A stretch of DNA of 64,000 nucleotides, from assembly GCF_014725735.1 (NCBI RefSeq), contig NZ_CP061368.1, forward strand, positions 759,225-823,224. The letters are read 5' to 3'. The notes under the pieces are model-generated. The model was given only the letters and a program-made list of their open reading frames with translations. It had not been told where the DNA came from and ran no database searches. This document shows, piece by piece, positions 29,790 to 38,548 of the stretch. This DNA is from Wenzhouxiangella sp. AB-CW3 (GTDB lineage: Bacteria > Pseudomonadota > Gammaproteobacteria > Xanthomonadales > Wenzhouxiangellaceae). Within the stretch, counting starts at the first letter, position 1. The number at the start of each line of letters is the position of its first letter. Both the position numbers and the translations under genes were made by a program.

Positions 29790-31532
29790 ATGTTGCGGTA
29801 CGCGCTACTGCTGCTGTCGCTCGCTCTCGGGGCGTGCAGCCTCTCGCCCCAGCGTCAGGCCGAGATCGATGAGCTGATTGAAGCGCGGCGCGGCAGCGTC
29901 GAGCTGGTGCCCGATGCCAGTCCGGTGCGTCTTGATTCGCCCCTGGATGAGCTTGTTACATCGTCCTCGCGTCAGCACCTGCTGCTGGTCGAGCAGGGCA
30001 GTGACGCACTGGCCCTGCGCATTCACCTGATCCGTTCGGCCGTCGAGCGGATCGAGCTGATGAACTATATCTTTCATGCCGACGAGTCCGGTCAGTTGCT
30101 GCTGGCCGAACTTGTCGACGCCGCCCGCCGTGGTGTCGAGGTGCGAATCCTGGTCGACAGCCTGTTCTCGCTGGACGATGTGGAGCTGCTGGCCGGGCTG
30201 GAGTTGCTGGAGCCGAATCTTGAGGTGCGACTCTACAACCCGGTATTCAATCAGGCGCGGCTTGGCGACCTGTCGCTGGCCTCGGCCGTGTTCTGTTGTT
30301 TCCGGCGTCTCAACCATCGCTTGCACCACAAGCTGCTGGCCATCGATGGTCGCCATGGGCTCCTCGGTGGCAGAAACACCGCCGACCGCTATTTCGACCT
30401 CGACACCCGCATGAATTTTCTCGACATGGAAGTGCTGGTGTCGGGCCACACCGTGGCGGAGATGCAGGACAACTTCGATCAGTTCTGGCAGCATTCGGCC
30501 AGCCGGCGGGCACGCCACACTCGCGACGTGGCCGCCACGCTGCAACGAAGTGCACCCGACCAGATCCTGCTCGAGCGTGACAGTCGCGCGGCCTATGCGC
30601 TGAGCATGATTGAAGACCCGGACTGGCTGGAGGCATTGATCGGCAGAGCGGGATTCGAGGTCGGAACCGTCCGCTATTTCGCCGACCTGCCGGAAAAAAC
30701 CTGGTCGCTGGAATCCGAAGTCAGCACCCGCACATTGCATGAACTGATCGGCACGGCGCGCGAACGGGTGCTGATTCAGACGCCTTACTTCGTGTTGTCG
30801 CCCGCCTTCGAGCAGGCGCTTGCGCAACTCGACCCATCGGTTGAGGTGGTGGTGTCCACCAATTCCCTGGCCTCCACCGATGCCTGGCCCGTCTATGCCA
30901 TCTCGCGCCGTCAGCGTTTTCGCATGGTCGACGGACTGGGGGTTGAACTGTTCGAAGCCAAGCCCTACCCGGCGGACATCGAACGCTTCAACCAGCGCTA
31001 CGAGCAGCTGGTCATCGACCGTGCCCTGGGCATCACCAGCCCGATGCGTATCGATCCGCCCTCGGCCACTCGCGATATGCCGGGGCCTCGCATCAGTGTC
31101 CACGCCAAGATCGTGGTCATCGACGACGAAGTGGCGGTGGTGACCTCACACAATTTCGATCCGCGCTCGGAACGATACAACACCGAGAACGGGGTCATCG
31201 TTGAGGATCGCCGCTTCGCTGCGGCCCTGAGTGAGTATGTCGAGACCATCGCGGCACCCGGCAACAGCTGGGTAGTGCGAGTGCGTCCCGACGGTTCGGT
31301 GCTGCTGGGTCCGGTCAATCGCACCATGGCCGGTCTGTCCCGCCGGCTGCCAACGCTCGACCTGTGGCCCTGGTACCTGACCGAGAATTACAGGATGAAT
31401 GCCAGCGATGCCGACGAACTTCCCCCGGCTCTCGAACCCGTCGGCCTTGCCCCTGAAGTCGTACTGCTCAGACGCCACATGGGCACCAGCCTAGTCAGCC
31501 GCCTGTTCGGATTTCTCAGATTCATTATGTAG
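29790..31532 (+). CDS. Phospholipase D-like / cardiolipin synthase-like lipoprotein
   Basis: A 580-aa protein with a lipoprotein signal peptide (LLLLSLALGACS; the lipobox LGAC places the acylated cysteine near residue 16). Two HKD motifs are intact: HHKLLAIDGRHGLLGGRN near residue 185 and HAKIVVIDDEVAVVTSHNFDPR near residue 440. Such proteins form a phosphatidyl-enzyme intermediate, and some act as cardiolipin synthases or phospholipases. An envelope-facing lipoprotein version is less usual than the integral inner-membrane ClsA. It starts 1 bp after the transferase stop. Substrate is not determinable. Confidence 0.85.
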   Translation: MLRYALLLLSLALGACSLSPQRQAEIDELIEARRGSVELVPDASPVRLDSPLDELVTSSSRQHLLLVEQGSDALALRIHLIRSAVERIELMNYIFHADESGQLLLAELVDAARRGVEVRILVDSLFSLDDVELLAGLELLEPNLEVRLYNPVFNQARLGDLSLASAVFCCFRRLNHRLHHKLLAIDGRHGLLGGRNTADRYFDLDTRMNFLDMEVLVSGHTVAEMQDNFDQFWQHSASRRARHTRDVAATLQRSAPDQILLERDSRAAYALSMIEDPDWLEALIGRAGFEVGTVRYFADLPEKTWSLESEVSTRTLHELIGTARERVLIQTPYFVLSPAFEQALAQLDPSVEVVVSTNSLASTDAWPVYAISRRQRFRMVDGLGVELFEAKPYPADIERFNQRYEQLVIDRALGITSPMRIDPPSATRDMPGPRISVHAKIVVIDDEVAVVTSHNFDPRSERYNTENGVIVEDRRFAAALSEYVETIAAPGNSWVVRVRPDGSVLLGPVNRTMAGLSRRLPTLDLWPWYLTENYRMNASDADELPPALEPVGLAPEVVLLRRHMGTSLVSRLFGFLRFIM

Positions 31533-31568
31533 CACGGGCGCTATGTAGCGCGGGCGCTCTGGCCGGGC

Positions 31569-33218
31569 TCAGCCCCTTGGGCCCGCTCGCCAGGTGGCTA
31601 GTGCCGCGAGGACTGCCGTGGCCAGTCCGGGGATCGAGTAGCCGCCGAACAGGGGTTCGATCTCGGTGCCGATCAGGATTGCGCCGGCAATCAGCAGGCC
31701 CGCGGCCAGCAGGCCGGATATCGTCCGTCGCTGGCGTCGTTCGGCCAGGTCGGATAGCCGCTGTACCTCCTGCGGGTCGGGCCGGGTGTGCAGCTGGCCC
31801 GCGGCGGCCCGCTTGAGGGTCTCGTGAATCAGCCCTGGCAGTTCCGGCGACTGTGCCAGCCAGCCGGGCAACCCCCGGCCCAGTCGCCGGGCCGTGCGGG
31901 AAAGTCCGTAGCGCTCGGCGAAAATGCCTTCGAGTTCCGGCCGCGCCACTTCCCAGATATTGAGGCCGGGGTAGAGTTCTCGTGCCATGCCCTCGATGTT
32001 GAGCAGGGTTTTCTGCAGCATGATCAGTTGGGGCTGCAGGGTCAGCTTGAAGCGTCGGGCCACGGCAAACAGGGCCATCACCATCTCGGCGAAAGACACT
32101 TCTTCGAGCGGGCGGGTGAAGTTGGGCTCGCAGACCGTGCGGGCGGCGGCTTCGAGCTCTTCGATGCGGGTGTCGGCGGGCACCCAGCCGGCCTCGACGT
32201 GCAGCTCGGCCACGCGCCGGTACTCGCGCTTGAAGATGGCCAGAAAGTTCTCGCCGATGTAGTAGAGGTCCCTGGGCGCCATGGTCTCGACAATGCCGAA
32301 ATCCAGGGCAATGATGCTCGGGTCGGCCGGGTCGCTGGTGTCGATCAGGATGTTGCCGGGGTGCAGGTCGGCATGAAACAGGTTGTCGCGAAAGACCTGG
32401 GTGTAGAAGATGCGGATGCCGCGGCGCGCCAGCTTCTCCAGGTCGACATTGCGGCGCTTGAGTTCGGCAATATCCTTGACCGGAACCCCTGCGACCCTTT
32501 CCATGGTCAGGACCCTACGGCCGGTGTGGGTCCAGTGGATCTGCGGAATATAGAGTTCGCTGGATTGCTCGAAATTGCGTCTGAGCAACGAGGCATTGGC
32601 GCCCTCGGCCTGCATGTCCAGCTCGCGCGTGATGACGCGCTGGAATTCGGCAACGATATCATCGGGACGAATGCGGTCGCCTTCCGGGTGATGGTGCCGT
32701 ACCAGTCGGGCCATGGCCTTGAGCAGTTCGAGATCGCGCCGGATCTGGCGGTCGATGCCGGGTCGGACCACCTTGACCACCACTTCCTCGCCCGTTTCCA
32801 GGCGGGCGGCGTGAACCTGGGCGATGGATGCAGAGGCCAGTGCTTCGTCGTTGAACTCGGCAAACAGTGCACTGATCGGGGCGTGCAGCTCGTCCTCGAT
32901 AATGCCTCGCGCCTCGGTGCTGGAAAACGGGGGCACTGCGTCCTGGAGCTGCGCCAGCTCATCGGCGATATCGGGCGGCAACAGGTCGCGACGCGTTGAG
33001 AGAATCTGTCCGAACTTGACATAGATCGGCCCGAGTTCCTGAAGCGCCAGGCGCAGCCGGGCCCCGCGCGAGTAATCCCTGACCTGGCGTCGCCCCCAGG
33101 GCACCAGCCGCACCAGGCGTGCCATGCCCAGCATTGGCATGTCGCTCAACAGCTCGTCGAGACGGTAGCGGGCCAGGGTCAGGGCAATACTGGCCAGACG
33201 AAGACTGCGCCGAATCAT
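31569..33218 (-). CDS. ubiB: Ubiquinone biosynthesis regulatory ATPase/kinase UbiB
   Basis: ABC1/ADCK-family protein needed for coenzyme Q synthesis, probably an ATPase acting on the membrane-bound Ubi complex. The 549-aa protein shows the invariant LGPIYVKFGQILSTRRDLLPPDI (KxGQ) motif, FADLHPGN-type catalytic loop (HADLHPGNILID), DFGIVE in place of the kinase DFG, and two C-terminal membrane segments. Third gene of ubiE-ubiJ-ubiB; overlaps ubiJ by 4 bp. Confidence 0.95.
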   Translation of the reverse strand: MIRRSLRLASIALTLARYRLDELLSDMPMLGMARLVRLVPWGRRQVRDYSRGARLRLALQELGPIYVKFGQILSTRRDLLPPDIADELAQLQDAVPPFSSTEARGIIEDELHAPISALFAEFNDEALASASIAQVHAARLETGEEVVVKVVRPGIDRQIRRDLELLKAMARLVRHHHPEGDRIRPDDIVAEFQRVITRELDMQAEGANASLLRRNFEQSSELYIPQIHWTHTGRRVLTMERVAGVPVKDIAELKRRNVDLEKLARRGIRIFYTQVFRDNLFHADLHPGNILIDTSDPADPSIIALDFGIVETMAPRDLYYIGENFLAIFKREYRRVAELHVEAGWVPADTRIEELEAAARTVCEPNFTRPLEEVSFAEMVMALFAVARRFKLTLQPQLIMLQKTLLNIEGMARELYPGLNIWEVARPELEGIFAERYGLSRTARRLGRGLPGWLAQSPELPGLIHETLKRAAAGQLHTRPDPQEVQRLSDLAERRQRRTISGLLAAGLLIAGAILIGTEIEPLFGGYSIPGLATAVLAALATWRAGPRG

Positions 33219-33826
33219 GGCCTTCGCTCCCGCCGCAGCCGGGCCTCCAGCCGGTCGACGGCCTCGCGCAATTCGTCGACGCCCACGGTGAATTCCTCGA
33301 CTTCCTCGCGTCTGACCAGCAGGCCGCTTTCCTCGCGCAGGAAACGGGCGGTCTGGTCGGCAGCGGTGCCGGCCATGTGCCGTCCGCGCTGCATGCTGTC
33401 TTGCAGCATGCGCCAGACCTGGTGGCCCCAGACCGGTCCCAGGTGCTCGACCAGCAATGACTCCCAGTCTGGATCAAGCTGGCGCAGCAGCTTTTCCAGC
33501 GCCTGGGCAGTGCCGGCGTTTCCCTGAATCTGCACGCCGCTGCCAGGCGCGCGCCAGTCGGGCACCGCCATGGCCAGAAGGGCGGCCGGCGTGCCCGAAA
33601 TGGTGGTGTCGGGCTCGACATCGCTTTCGGTCGATACCGACAGCGCTTCACCGCTACCGGTGAAGAACAGGTCGATACCCAGTCCCTTCAGTTCCAGGCG
33701 AACCGATTGGTCTTTCAGCGTTGCCAGTCTGTCGGCCGCGCGTGGATCGAGCTGTAGGGCCCGGGCCAGCGCCGTGTCGATGGCGCGGGCCAGCAGGCCG
33801 GGCAGGGGAGTCAGGTAGCGGCTCAT
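33215..33826 (-). CDS. ubiJ: Ubiquinone biosynthesis accessory factor UbiJ (SCP2 domain)
   Basis: A 203-aa protein with an N-terminal SCP2 sterol-carrier-like lipid-binding fold (residues ~15-110: LELKGLGIDLFFTGSGEALSV, TTISGTPAALLAMA) and a charged C-terminal helix with EEFTVGVDELREAVDRLEARL. UbiJ with UbiK scaffolds the soluble Ubi metabolon. The start is the ATG at 33826, since the upstream open frame overlaps ubiE. Overlaps ubiB by 4 bp and follows ubiE after 16 bp. Confidence 0.9.
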   Translation of the reverse strand: MSRYLTPLPGLLARAIDTALARALQLDPRAADRLATLKDQSVRLELKGLGIDLFFTGSGEALSVSTESDVEPDTTISGTPAALLAMAVPDWRAPGSGVQIQGNAGTAQALEKLLRQLDPDWESLLVEHLGPVWGHQVWRMLQDSMQRGRHMAGTAADQTARFLREESGLLVRREEVEEFTVGVDELREAVDRLEARLRRERRP

Positions 33827-33842
33827 GTTTCGACCGCCCCGC

Positions 33843-34568
33843 TCATGTGCGCGCGCCACGGTGAATGGCCGATATGCCCGACGACAGGTTGGTCCAGGAC
33901 ACGCGCTCGAATCCGGCCTCGCGCAGTGACTCGGCCAGGCTTTCCTGGTCCGGAAAGCGACGGATGGATTCGGCCAGGTACTGATAGCTTTCGGCATCGC
34001 CGGCGATCTGCTCGCCCAGACGAGGCAGCACCTGGAACGACCAGGCATCGTAGAGTTTCTCCAGCGCGGGCAGTCCGACCTTGGAGAACTCGAGAATGTG
34101 CACACGGCCTCCGGGCCGCAGCACCCGGTGCATCTCACCAAGAGCCTTGTCGCGCCAGGTCACGTTGCGCAGGCCGTAGGCAATCGTGACGTGATCGAAG
34201 CTGGCATCGGCAAAGGGCAGCGCCTCGGCATTGACCTGAAGCCAGTCGAATCCCTGCACCGCGCCACGGGCATCCATGCGCGAACGCCCGACAGACAGCA
34301 TTTCATGATTGATATCCGCCACGCTCACCGCGGCCCCGCGCTGGCGCGCCAGCCAGGCGATATCGCCCGTGCCGCCGGCCAGATCCAGCAGTTTCTCGCC
34401 ACGACGGATGCCGCAGGTTGCCACGAAATGCCGCTTCCACAGCCGGTGAATGCCCAGGCTCATCAGGTCATTCATCAGGTCGTACTTCTGCGCCACGGAG
34501 GAAAAAACCTGACCAACCAGCCGGGTCTTCTCCTCGGGTGCCACTTCGCGGTATCCAAAATCAGTCAT
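33843..34568 (-). CDS. ubiE: Ubiquinone/menaquinone C-methyltransferase
   Basis: SAM-dependent C-methyltransferase of ubiquinone (and menaquinone, where made) synthesis. With the ATG at 34568 the product is 241 aa, starting MTDFGYREVAPEEK. Family motifs: VFSSVAQKYDLMNDLMSLGIHRLWK, the SAM site LLDLAGGTGDIAW, the AEALPFADASFDHVTIAYGLRN segment, and GGRVHILEFSK. First gene of the ubiE-ubiJ-ubiB operon. Confidence 0.96.
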   Translation of the reverse strand: MTDFGYREVAPEEKTRLVGQVFSSVAQKYDLMNDLMSLGIHRLWKRHFVATCGIRRGEKLLDLAGGTGDIAWLARQRGAAVSVADINHEMLSVGRSRMDARGAVQGFDWLQVNAEALPFADASFDHVTIAYGLRNVTWRDKALGEMHRVLRPGGRVHILEFSKVGLPALEKLYDAWSFQVLPRLGEQIAGDAESYQYLAESIRRFPDQESLAESLREAGFERVSWTNLSSGISAIHRGART

Positions 34569-34643
34569 CTGAGATGCCTGTGCAATAGGTTGGCCTGGAA
34601 AACTGCACCACAGAGGCACAGAGTAGTCTCTGTGGTGAGTATT

Positions 34644-34994
34644 TCAGCTCGATTTGGCGCCACGCAGTCGATCTGCGTAACGAGCCTGGTTGGCTTCCAT
34701 GTTAACGCCAAGATCATAAAGGAATCCCCACGAGTAGATGCCGCTGTCGTGGCCGTCGTCGAAAACCAGTTGCACGGCATAGCTGCCGATCGGCTCGATG
34801 CGATCGATATTGACCTTGTCCTTGCCGGTCATCAGTTTGGGCTCGGACAGCCCGTGTCCGCGCACCTCGGCCGACGGCGAGTGCGTGCGCAGGTATTCAC
34901 AGGGCAGCTCGAAGCACTGCCCGTCGTCGAACTCCACCACCAGCATGCGCCGGCTTTTCTCCAGGCGCAGTTCGGTCGGGTGCGGCGCGCTCAT
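34644..34994 (-). CDS. DUF971 (GBBH-like N-terminal domain) protein
   Basis: A 116-aa protein (start ATG 34994) with LVVEFDDGQCFELPCEYLRTHSPSAEV and the VFDDGHDSGIYSWGFLYDLG signature of DUF971, the N-terminal domain of gamma-butyrobetaine hydroxylase-like proteins found alone in many proteobacteria. Stand-alone members are linked by context to iron-sulfur or folate-related genes, but function is not settled. Its ATG overlaps the stop of the AbgT transporter gene; ubiE follows after 75 bp. Confidence 0.88.
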   Translation of the reverse strand: MSAPHPTELRLEKSRRMLVVEFDDGQCFELPCEYLRTHSPSAEVRGHGLSEPKLMTGKDKVNIDRIEPIGSYAVQLVFDDGHDSGIYSWGFLYDLGVNMEANQARYADRLRGAKSS

Positions 34995-36589
34995 CAGCCG
35001 CCGTAGTAGGTCGGCGAACCCGGTCCGACCGGCAGACCCAGCGCGAACACCCACACGAAGAACAGCACGACCCAGCACAGGAAGTAGAAGATCGAGTAGG
35101 GCAGCATGGTGGCAATCAGCGTGCCGATGCCGAATTTCTTGTCGTAGCGTGTGGCCCAGGCCAGGATCAGCCCGAAGTAGCTCATCATCGGGGTAATGAT
35201 GTTGGTGGTCGAGTCACCGATCCGGTAGGCGCCCTGAATGACCTCCGGCGAGTAGCCGATCATCATCAGCATGGGCACGAAAATCGGAGCGGTCACCGCC
35301 CACTGCGCCGAGGCCGAACCCAGCGACAGGTTGACGATGCCGCACATGATGATGAAGAACAGGAACACCAGCGGGCCGGTCAGGCCGATGGCCTGGAGGA
35401 AGTCGGCGCCGGCAATTGCGGTGATCAGGCCCATGTTGGTCCAGCCGAAAAAGGCCACGAACTGGGCGGCGAAGAACACCAGCACCACGTACAGACCAAG
35501 AGTAGCTATGGCCGAGGCCATGCCGTCGATCACGTCGCGGTCGTTCTTCATGGTGCCAACCACCTTGCCGTAGGCAAACCCGGTGACCAGGAAGAAGATG
35601 AAGATCCAGGCGACGATGGAGCGGAAGAACGGTCCGGACGAGGCCAGGAACCCTTCACCGACTGCATCGGGATCGCGCAGCACCCCGGTTTCGGGCACCA
35701 CCAGGATGGCGATGAGCGCGAGGACACCCAGGACGGCCAGGCCGGCCATGCCCAGGCCCTTCTTTTCATCACCGGTCAGCGGGGTCATCTGGGAGTCGTC
35801 GAGCACCGTGGGATCGGCGCGCGAATCGTCATACTCGCCCAGCTTGGGCTCGACAATAAAGATGGTGACCAGGGAGCCGACCGCGGTGATCATGAACGTC
35901 GAGATGATCATGAAGTACCAGTTGGCGGTGGCGTAGACCTCGTAGTCTGGATCGATCAGCCGTGCCGCCTCCTCGGTGATACCGGCCAGCAATGGATCGA
36001 TGGTGCCCAGCAGCAGGTTGGCCGAGTAGCCGCCCGAGACCCCGGCAAAGGCGGCCGCCATGCCGGCCAGCGGATGCCGTCCCAGGGCCAGGAAAATGGC
36101 GCCGGCCAGCGGCACCAGCACCACGTAGCCCATCTCCGAGGCGGTGTTGGAAATCACGCCGGCAAAGACCACCGCCACGGTCACCAGGTGCTTGGGCGCA
36201 TTGAGCACAATGCCGCGCACCATGGCCGAAAGCAGCCCGGATTTCTCGGCCACGCCCACACCGAGCATGGCCACCAACACGACGCCCAGGGGGGCGAAAC
36301 CGACAAAGTTGGAGACCAGGTTGCCGAAGATCATGCGCAGACCTTCCGCATTGAGCAGGCTGACCGCCTCGATCGTGGTCCCGTCGGGCACGTCGGGCCG
36401 CGGATCGGTCACCGACACCCCCAGCCAGCCGAACAGACCGGACAGGAACACCATCCCGGTGGCCAGCAGGGCAAACAGCGTCACCGGGTGCGGCAACAAG
36501 TTCCCCAGCCACTCCACCGTGTCGAGAAAACGCGTAAACCAGTTGCGATTTTCCATCGCCGGCTTGCCGGCCGTGCTGTGCTCGCTCAC
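34994..36589 (-). CDS. AbgT-family transporter
   Basis: A 531-aa inner-membrane protein with about twelve hydrophobic segments. The FLDTVEWLGNLLPHPVTLFALLA opening, NLVSNFVGFAPLGVVLVAMLGVGVAEKSGL and the SLGSASAQWAVTAPIFVPMLMMIGYSPEVIQGAYRIGDS stretch, which contributes to the substrate path, identify the AbgT family. Members import p-aminobenzoyl-glutamate (E. coli AbgT) or export sulfonamides (MtrF, YdaH); which applies here cannot be told. It is first in a minus-strand run with the DUF971 gene. Confidence 0.92.
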   Translation of the reverse strand: MSEHSTAGKPAMENRNWFTRFLDTVEWLGNLLPHPVTLFALLATGMVFLSGLFGWLGVSVTDPRPDVPDGTTIEAVSLLNAEGLRMIFGNLVSNFVGFAPLGVVLVAMLGVGVAEKSGLLSAMVRGIVLNAPKHLVTVAVVFAGVISNTASEMGYVVLVPLAGAIFLALGRHPLAGMAAAFAGVSGGYSANLLLGTIDPLLAGITEEAARLIDPDYEVYATANWYFMIISTFMITAVGSLVTIFIVEPKLGEYDDSRADPTVLDDSQMTPLTGDEKKGLGMAGLAVLGVLALIAILVVPETGVLRDPDAVGEGFLASSGPFFRSIVAWIFIFFLVTGFAYGKVVGTMKNDRDVIDGMASAIATLGLYVVLVFFAAQFVAFFGWTNMGLITAIAGADFLQAIGLTGPLVFLFFIIMCGIVNLSLGSASAQWAVTAPIFVPMLMMIGYSPEVIQGAYRIGDSTTNIITPMMSYFGLILAWATRYDKKFGIGTLIATMLPYSIFYFLCWVVLFFVWVFALGLPVGPGSPTYYGG

Positions 36590-36643
36590 TTAACTCACCC
36601 CGGGTTGTTATTGGACCAGGCCGCCATCGGACGACCGAGCCGG

Positions 36644-36730
36644 CATGATAGCGCATGGGGGGCGATGGTTACAGGTGAGGGGGGTGTCGGGTGTTAAGTG
36701 TTAGGTGTTAAGTGTGAGGTGTTAAGGGGG
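36644..36730. repeat. Left copy of ~85-bp direct repeat with GTGTTAR heptamers
   Basis: The sequence from ATGATAGCGCATGGGGGGCG through GATGGTTACAGGTGAGG to a run of five heptamers GTGTTA(A/G) (36691-36725, one variant GTGTGAG) recurs with few changes at 40629-40720. The two copies bracket the protease and secreted-protein genes. Confidence 0.85.
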
Positions 36731-36769
36731 TGCGTCGGAGGTCGGTGTGTCGCGGGGCACGGGGGGTGG

Positions 36770-36885
36770 TGATGCCCGGCACGGCAGCCGTGCGTATCCT
36801 GGGGGGTGCGAAGTCCCGGCCCTTCGGGCAAACCGCACCAGCCTGCAGTGCGGCGCTACGGCTGGGTCATGAATAATCCGGGCTG
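36770..36885. other. Palindrome-rich noncoding block
   Basis: No gene is visible between the AbgT start and the protease. This part holds three consecutive hairpin candidates: GCACGGC-A-GCCGTGC (36779-36793), GGTGCG/CGCACC (36805-36839, enclosing GCCC-TTC-GGGC), and CAGCC/GGCTG (36839-36864), followed by TCATGAATAATCCGGGCTGG. It may be a remnant of a mobile or repeat element or a structured RNA; I could not assign it to a known family. Confidence 0.5.
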
Positions 36886-36982
36886 GCGTGGTTGAACCTG
36901 AACGAGGAGTGAGCTTGACTTCACTTTATCAGGTCCGGTAGTTTAACAAGCAGGGGTAGGGTTTAGCACATTCAAAATTTAG

Positions 36983-37084
36983 AGGAGTAATGGCGATGGC
37001 GGTTTCCAATCATGCTGGTCTCTGGTCTCTGGTCTCTGGTCTCTGGTCTCTGGTCTTTGTTTCCCTTTAGTTCTTATCCTGTTC
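36983..37084 (+). pseudogene. Out-of-frame 5' end (signal peptide) of the protease gene
   Basis: GAGGAG at 36982-36987 is followed by ATG at 36990 (and 36996). In the present sequence this frame ends at TAG 37068-37070 after 26 codons. If the heptamer tract gained one unit (or lost two) it would continue in frame into the protease, giving MAMAVSNHAG, a hydrophobic LWSLVSG-rich core, PLVLILF and an APVVGA cleavage site. In this state it looks like the OFF phase of a switchable gene, or else an unresolved repeat-count error. Confidence 0.7.
37015..37055 (+). repeat. Heptamer microsatellite (TCTGGTC) x 5.9 in signal-peptide coding region
   Basis: Five perfect TCTGGTC units (37021-37055) are preceded by a six-base partial CTGGTC. 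No frame through the repeat contains a stop codon. Seven is not a multiple of three, so each change of one unit shifts the downstream reading frame, which is the design of slipped-strand phase-variable genes. Confidence 0.92.
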
Positions 37085-38539
37085 ATGGTTTGCGCTCCGG
37101 TCGTTGGAGCGACTGAGAGTACGGCAGATGTCGATCGTGGTCTGATGGCTGAGTTGCTGCGCCTTTATCAGACCGACAGTGAAGAAGTGGTTATCGAGCG
37201 ATTGGCTGCCGAAGCAGAAGCGGCCCGAGCTTACGGTGTCGCGCGTGATCTGCTCGGGGACGCGTATGCAGGTGCCTGGTTCGATGTTGATCGCCTGACA
37301 TTGGTGGTTGCTGCCACCAGCTCCTCAAGCGACGACTTGCTCACTCGCTTGGGTGTCAAATCGGTGCGTCGCGAGCGCAGCCAAGTACAATTGCTCGATG
37401 TGCTTGATCAGCTCAGTGAGGATATTCAGAGGCAGGGTTTATGGTCCGATGTGGTTCACAGCCTGCACATTGATTATCCAAGCAATCAGGTTGTGGTATC
37501 GGTCGAACCGGATCGTGAGCAAGTTGTGCAGGATTTGCCAATGGTTCGGCGTGAGTCTGCGGCAATTCGATTCAAACATGGCCGCGGCGGCTCCATTCCG
37601 GTTTCCTGGCCTGTGCGTGGCGGCGACAAGTATGTCAATGAGAATTTTTCTCAGCAAGTGGGGTTCGAGTTCGGATGTTCAATCGGGTTTTCCGTTGAGG
37701 GTGGATACCTCACTGCGGGTCATTGCGGCGATATAGGTCATGGTGTGGTTGGCCTCAATGGTCTATTTCAAGGCGTATTCGATGAGTCTGAGGTCGGCGG
37801 GCAAGGAAACAATGATAGAGCCTCTGTGAATACAGGTCAGTACTGGAATCCGGAACCACTGATCAATGGTTACAACCAGGGAGTGTTGATTGTTTCGTCG
37901 AAGTGGGCGGGACTACAGGAGGCGCCCCTCAACACGACTGTTTGTCGTTACGGCCAAGCGTCGGGAGGTCCGCACTGTGGTGGAATTACACACACTAATG
38001 TAATTGAGGAGTTGCAGCACAATGTAACGGGACAGACATTCACAGTTGATGGCCTCACGCGCACAAGCGCTTGCGTCTACCCCGGTGATTCCGGTGGTCC
38101 GTTTATCACACCAGTCGAGAACATGGCACAGGGGATCACGATCTCAGCGCTGGATCCTAGTGTCCATGGGCCGTGCCCTCATGACGCCAGCCTTTTCGCC
38201 GGCGCTACTTTTGATCCGGTAACCGGCCCGCTAGCCGATTTCGGTAAAGTGATGCGGACACCCCATGGCGCCAATCCGCCGACCATTTACGGGTTCAACT
38301 GCCCTGATGCCGCCAACAGCGGCGGCGGGTTCTTTTCCTGCGAGATTGATTATTTCAATTCCCAGGGCCAGACGAGCATGCAGTGGACCGGTGGTTCAGG
38401 TAATCCCAGTTCTGGGACGTTGTTCTTTGGTACCTGTAACCCGCATGGCTGGGTGACCGTGGATCTGCAAGTCTCCAATGACTATGGAACTGCGCATGAG
38501 AGTGTTGTTTTCGCATGCCCGGCCGGCCCTATCCCGTAG
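37085..38539 (+). CDS. Secreted trypsin-like serine protease (S1 family)
   Basis: 484 codons from the first in-frame ATG. The catalytic triad is visible: H213 in TAGHCG, D244 in GNNDRASV and S336 in PGDSGGPF, with paired cysteines near the histidine and serine. Residues ~20-170 look like a pro-region, as in alpha-lytic-type secreted proteases, and the last ~85 residues (YGFNCPDAANSGGGFFSCEIDY onward) a beta-rich domain. ATG 37085 is inside the signal-peptide core and lacks a ribosome-binding site; the better start at 36990 is out of frame because of the heptamer tract. Base composition is visibly more A/T-rich than the flanks. The next gene follows after 9 bp. Confidence 0.85.
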   Translation: MVCAPVVGATESTADVDRGLMAELLRLYQTDSEEVVIERLAAEAEAARAYGVARDLLGDAYAGAWFDVDRLTLVVAATSSSSDDLLTRLGVKSVRRERSQVQLLDVLDQLSEDIQRQGLWSDVVHSLHIDYPSNQVVVSVEPDREQVVQDLPMVRRESAAIRFKHGRGGSIPVSWPVRGGDKYVNENFSQQVGFEFGCSIGFSVEGGYLTAGHCGDIGHGVVGLNGLFQGVFDESEVGGQGNNDRASVNTGQYWNPEPLINGYNQGVLIVSSKWAGLQEAPLNTTVCRYGQASGGPHCGGITHTNVIEELQHNVTGQTFTVDGLTRTSACVYPGDSGGPFITPVENMAQGITISALDPSVHGPCPHDASLFAGATFDPVTGPLADFGKVMRTPHGANPPTIYGFNCPDAANSGGGFFSCEIDYFNSQGQTSMQWTGGSGNPSSGTLFFGTCNPHGWVTVDLQVSNDYGTAHESVVFACPAGPIP

Positions 38540-38548
38540 GGAATCACC

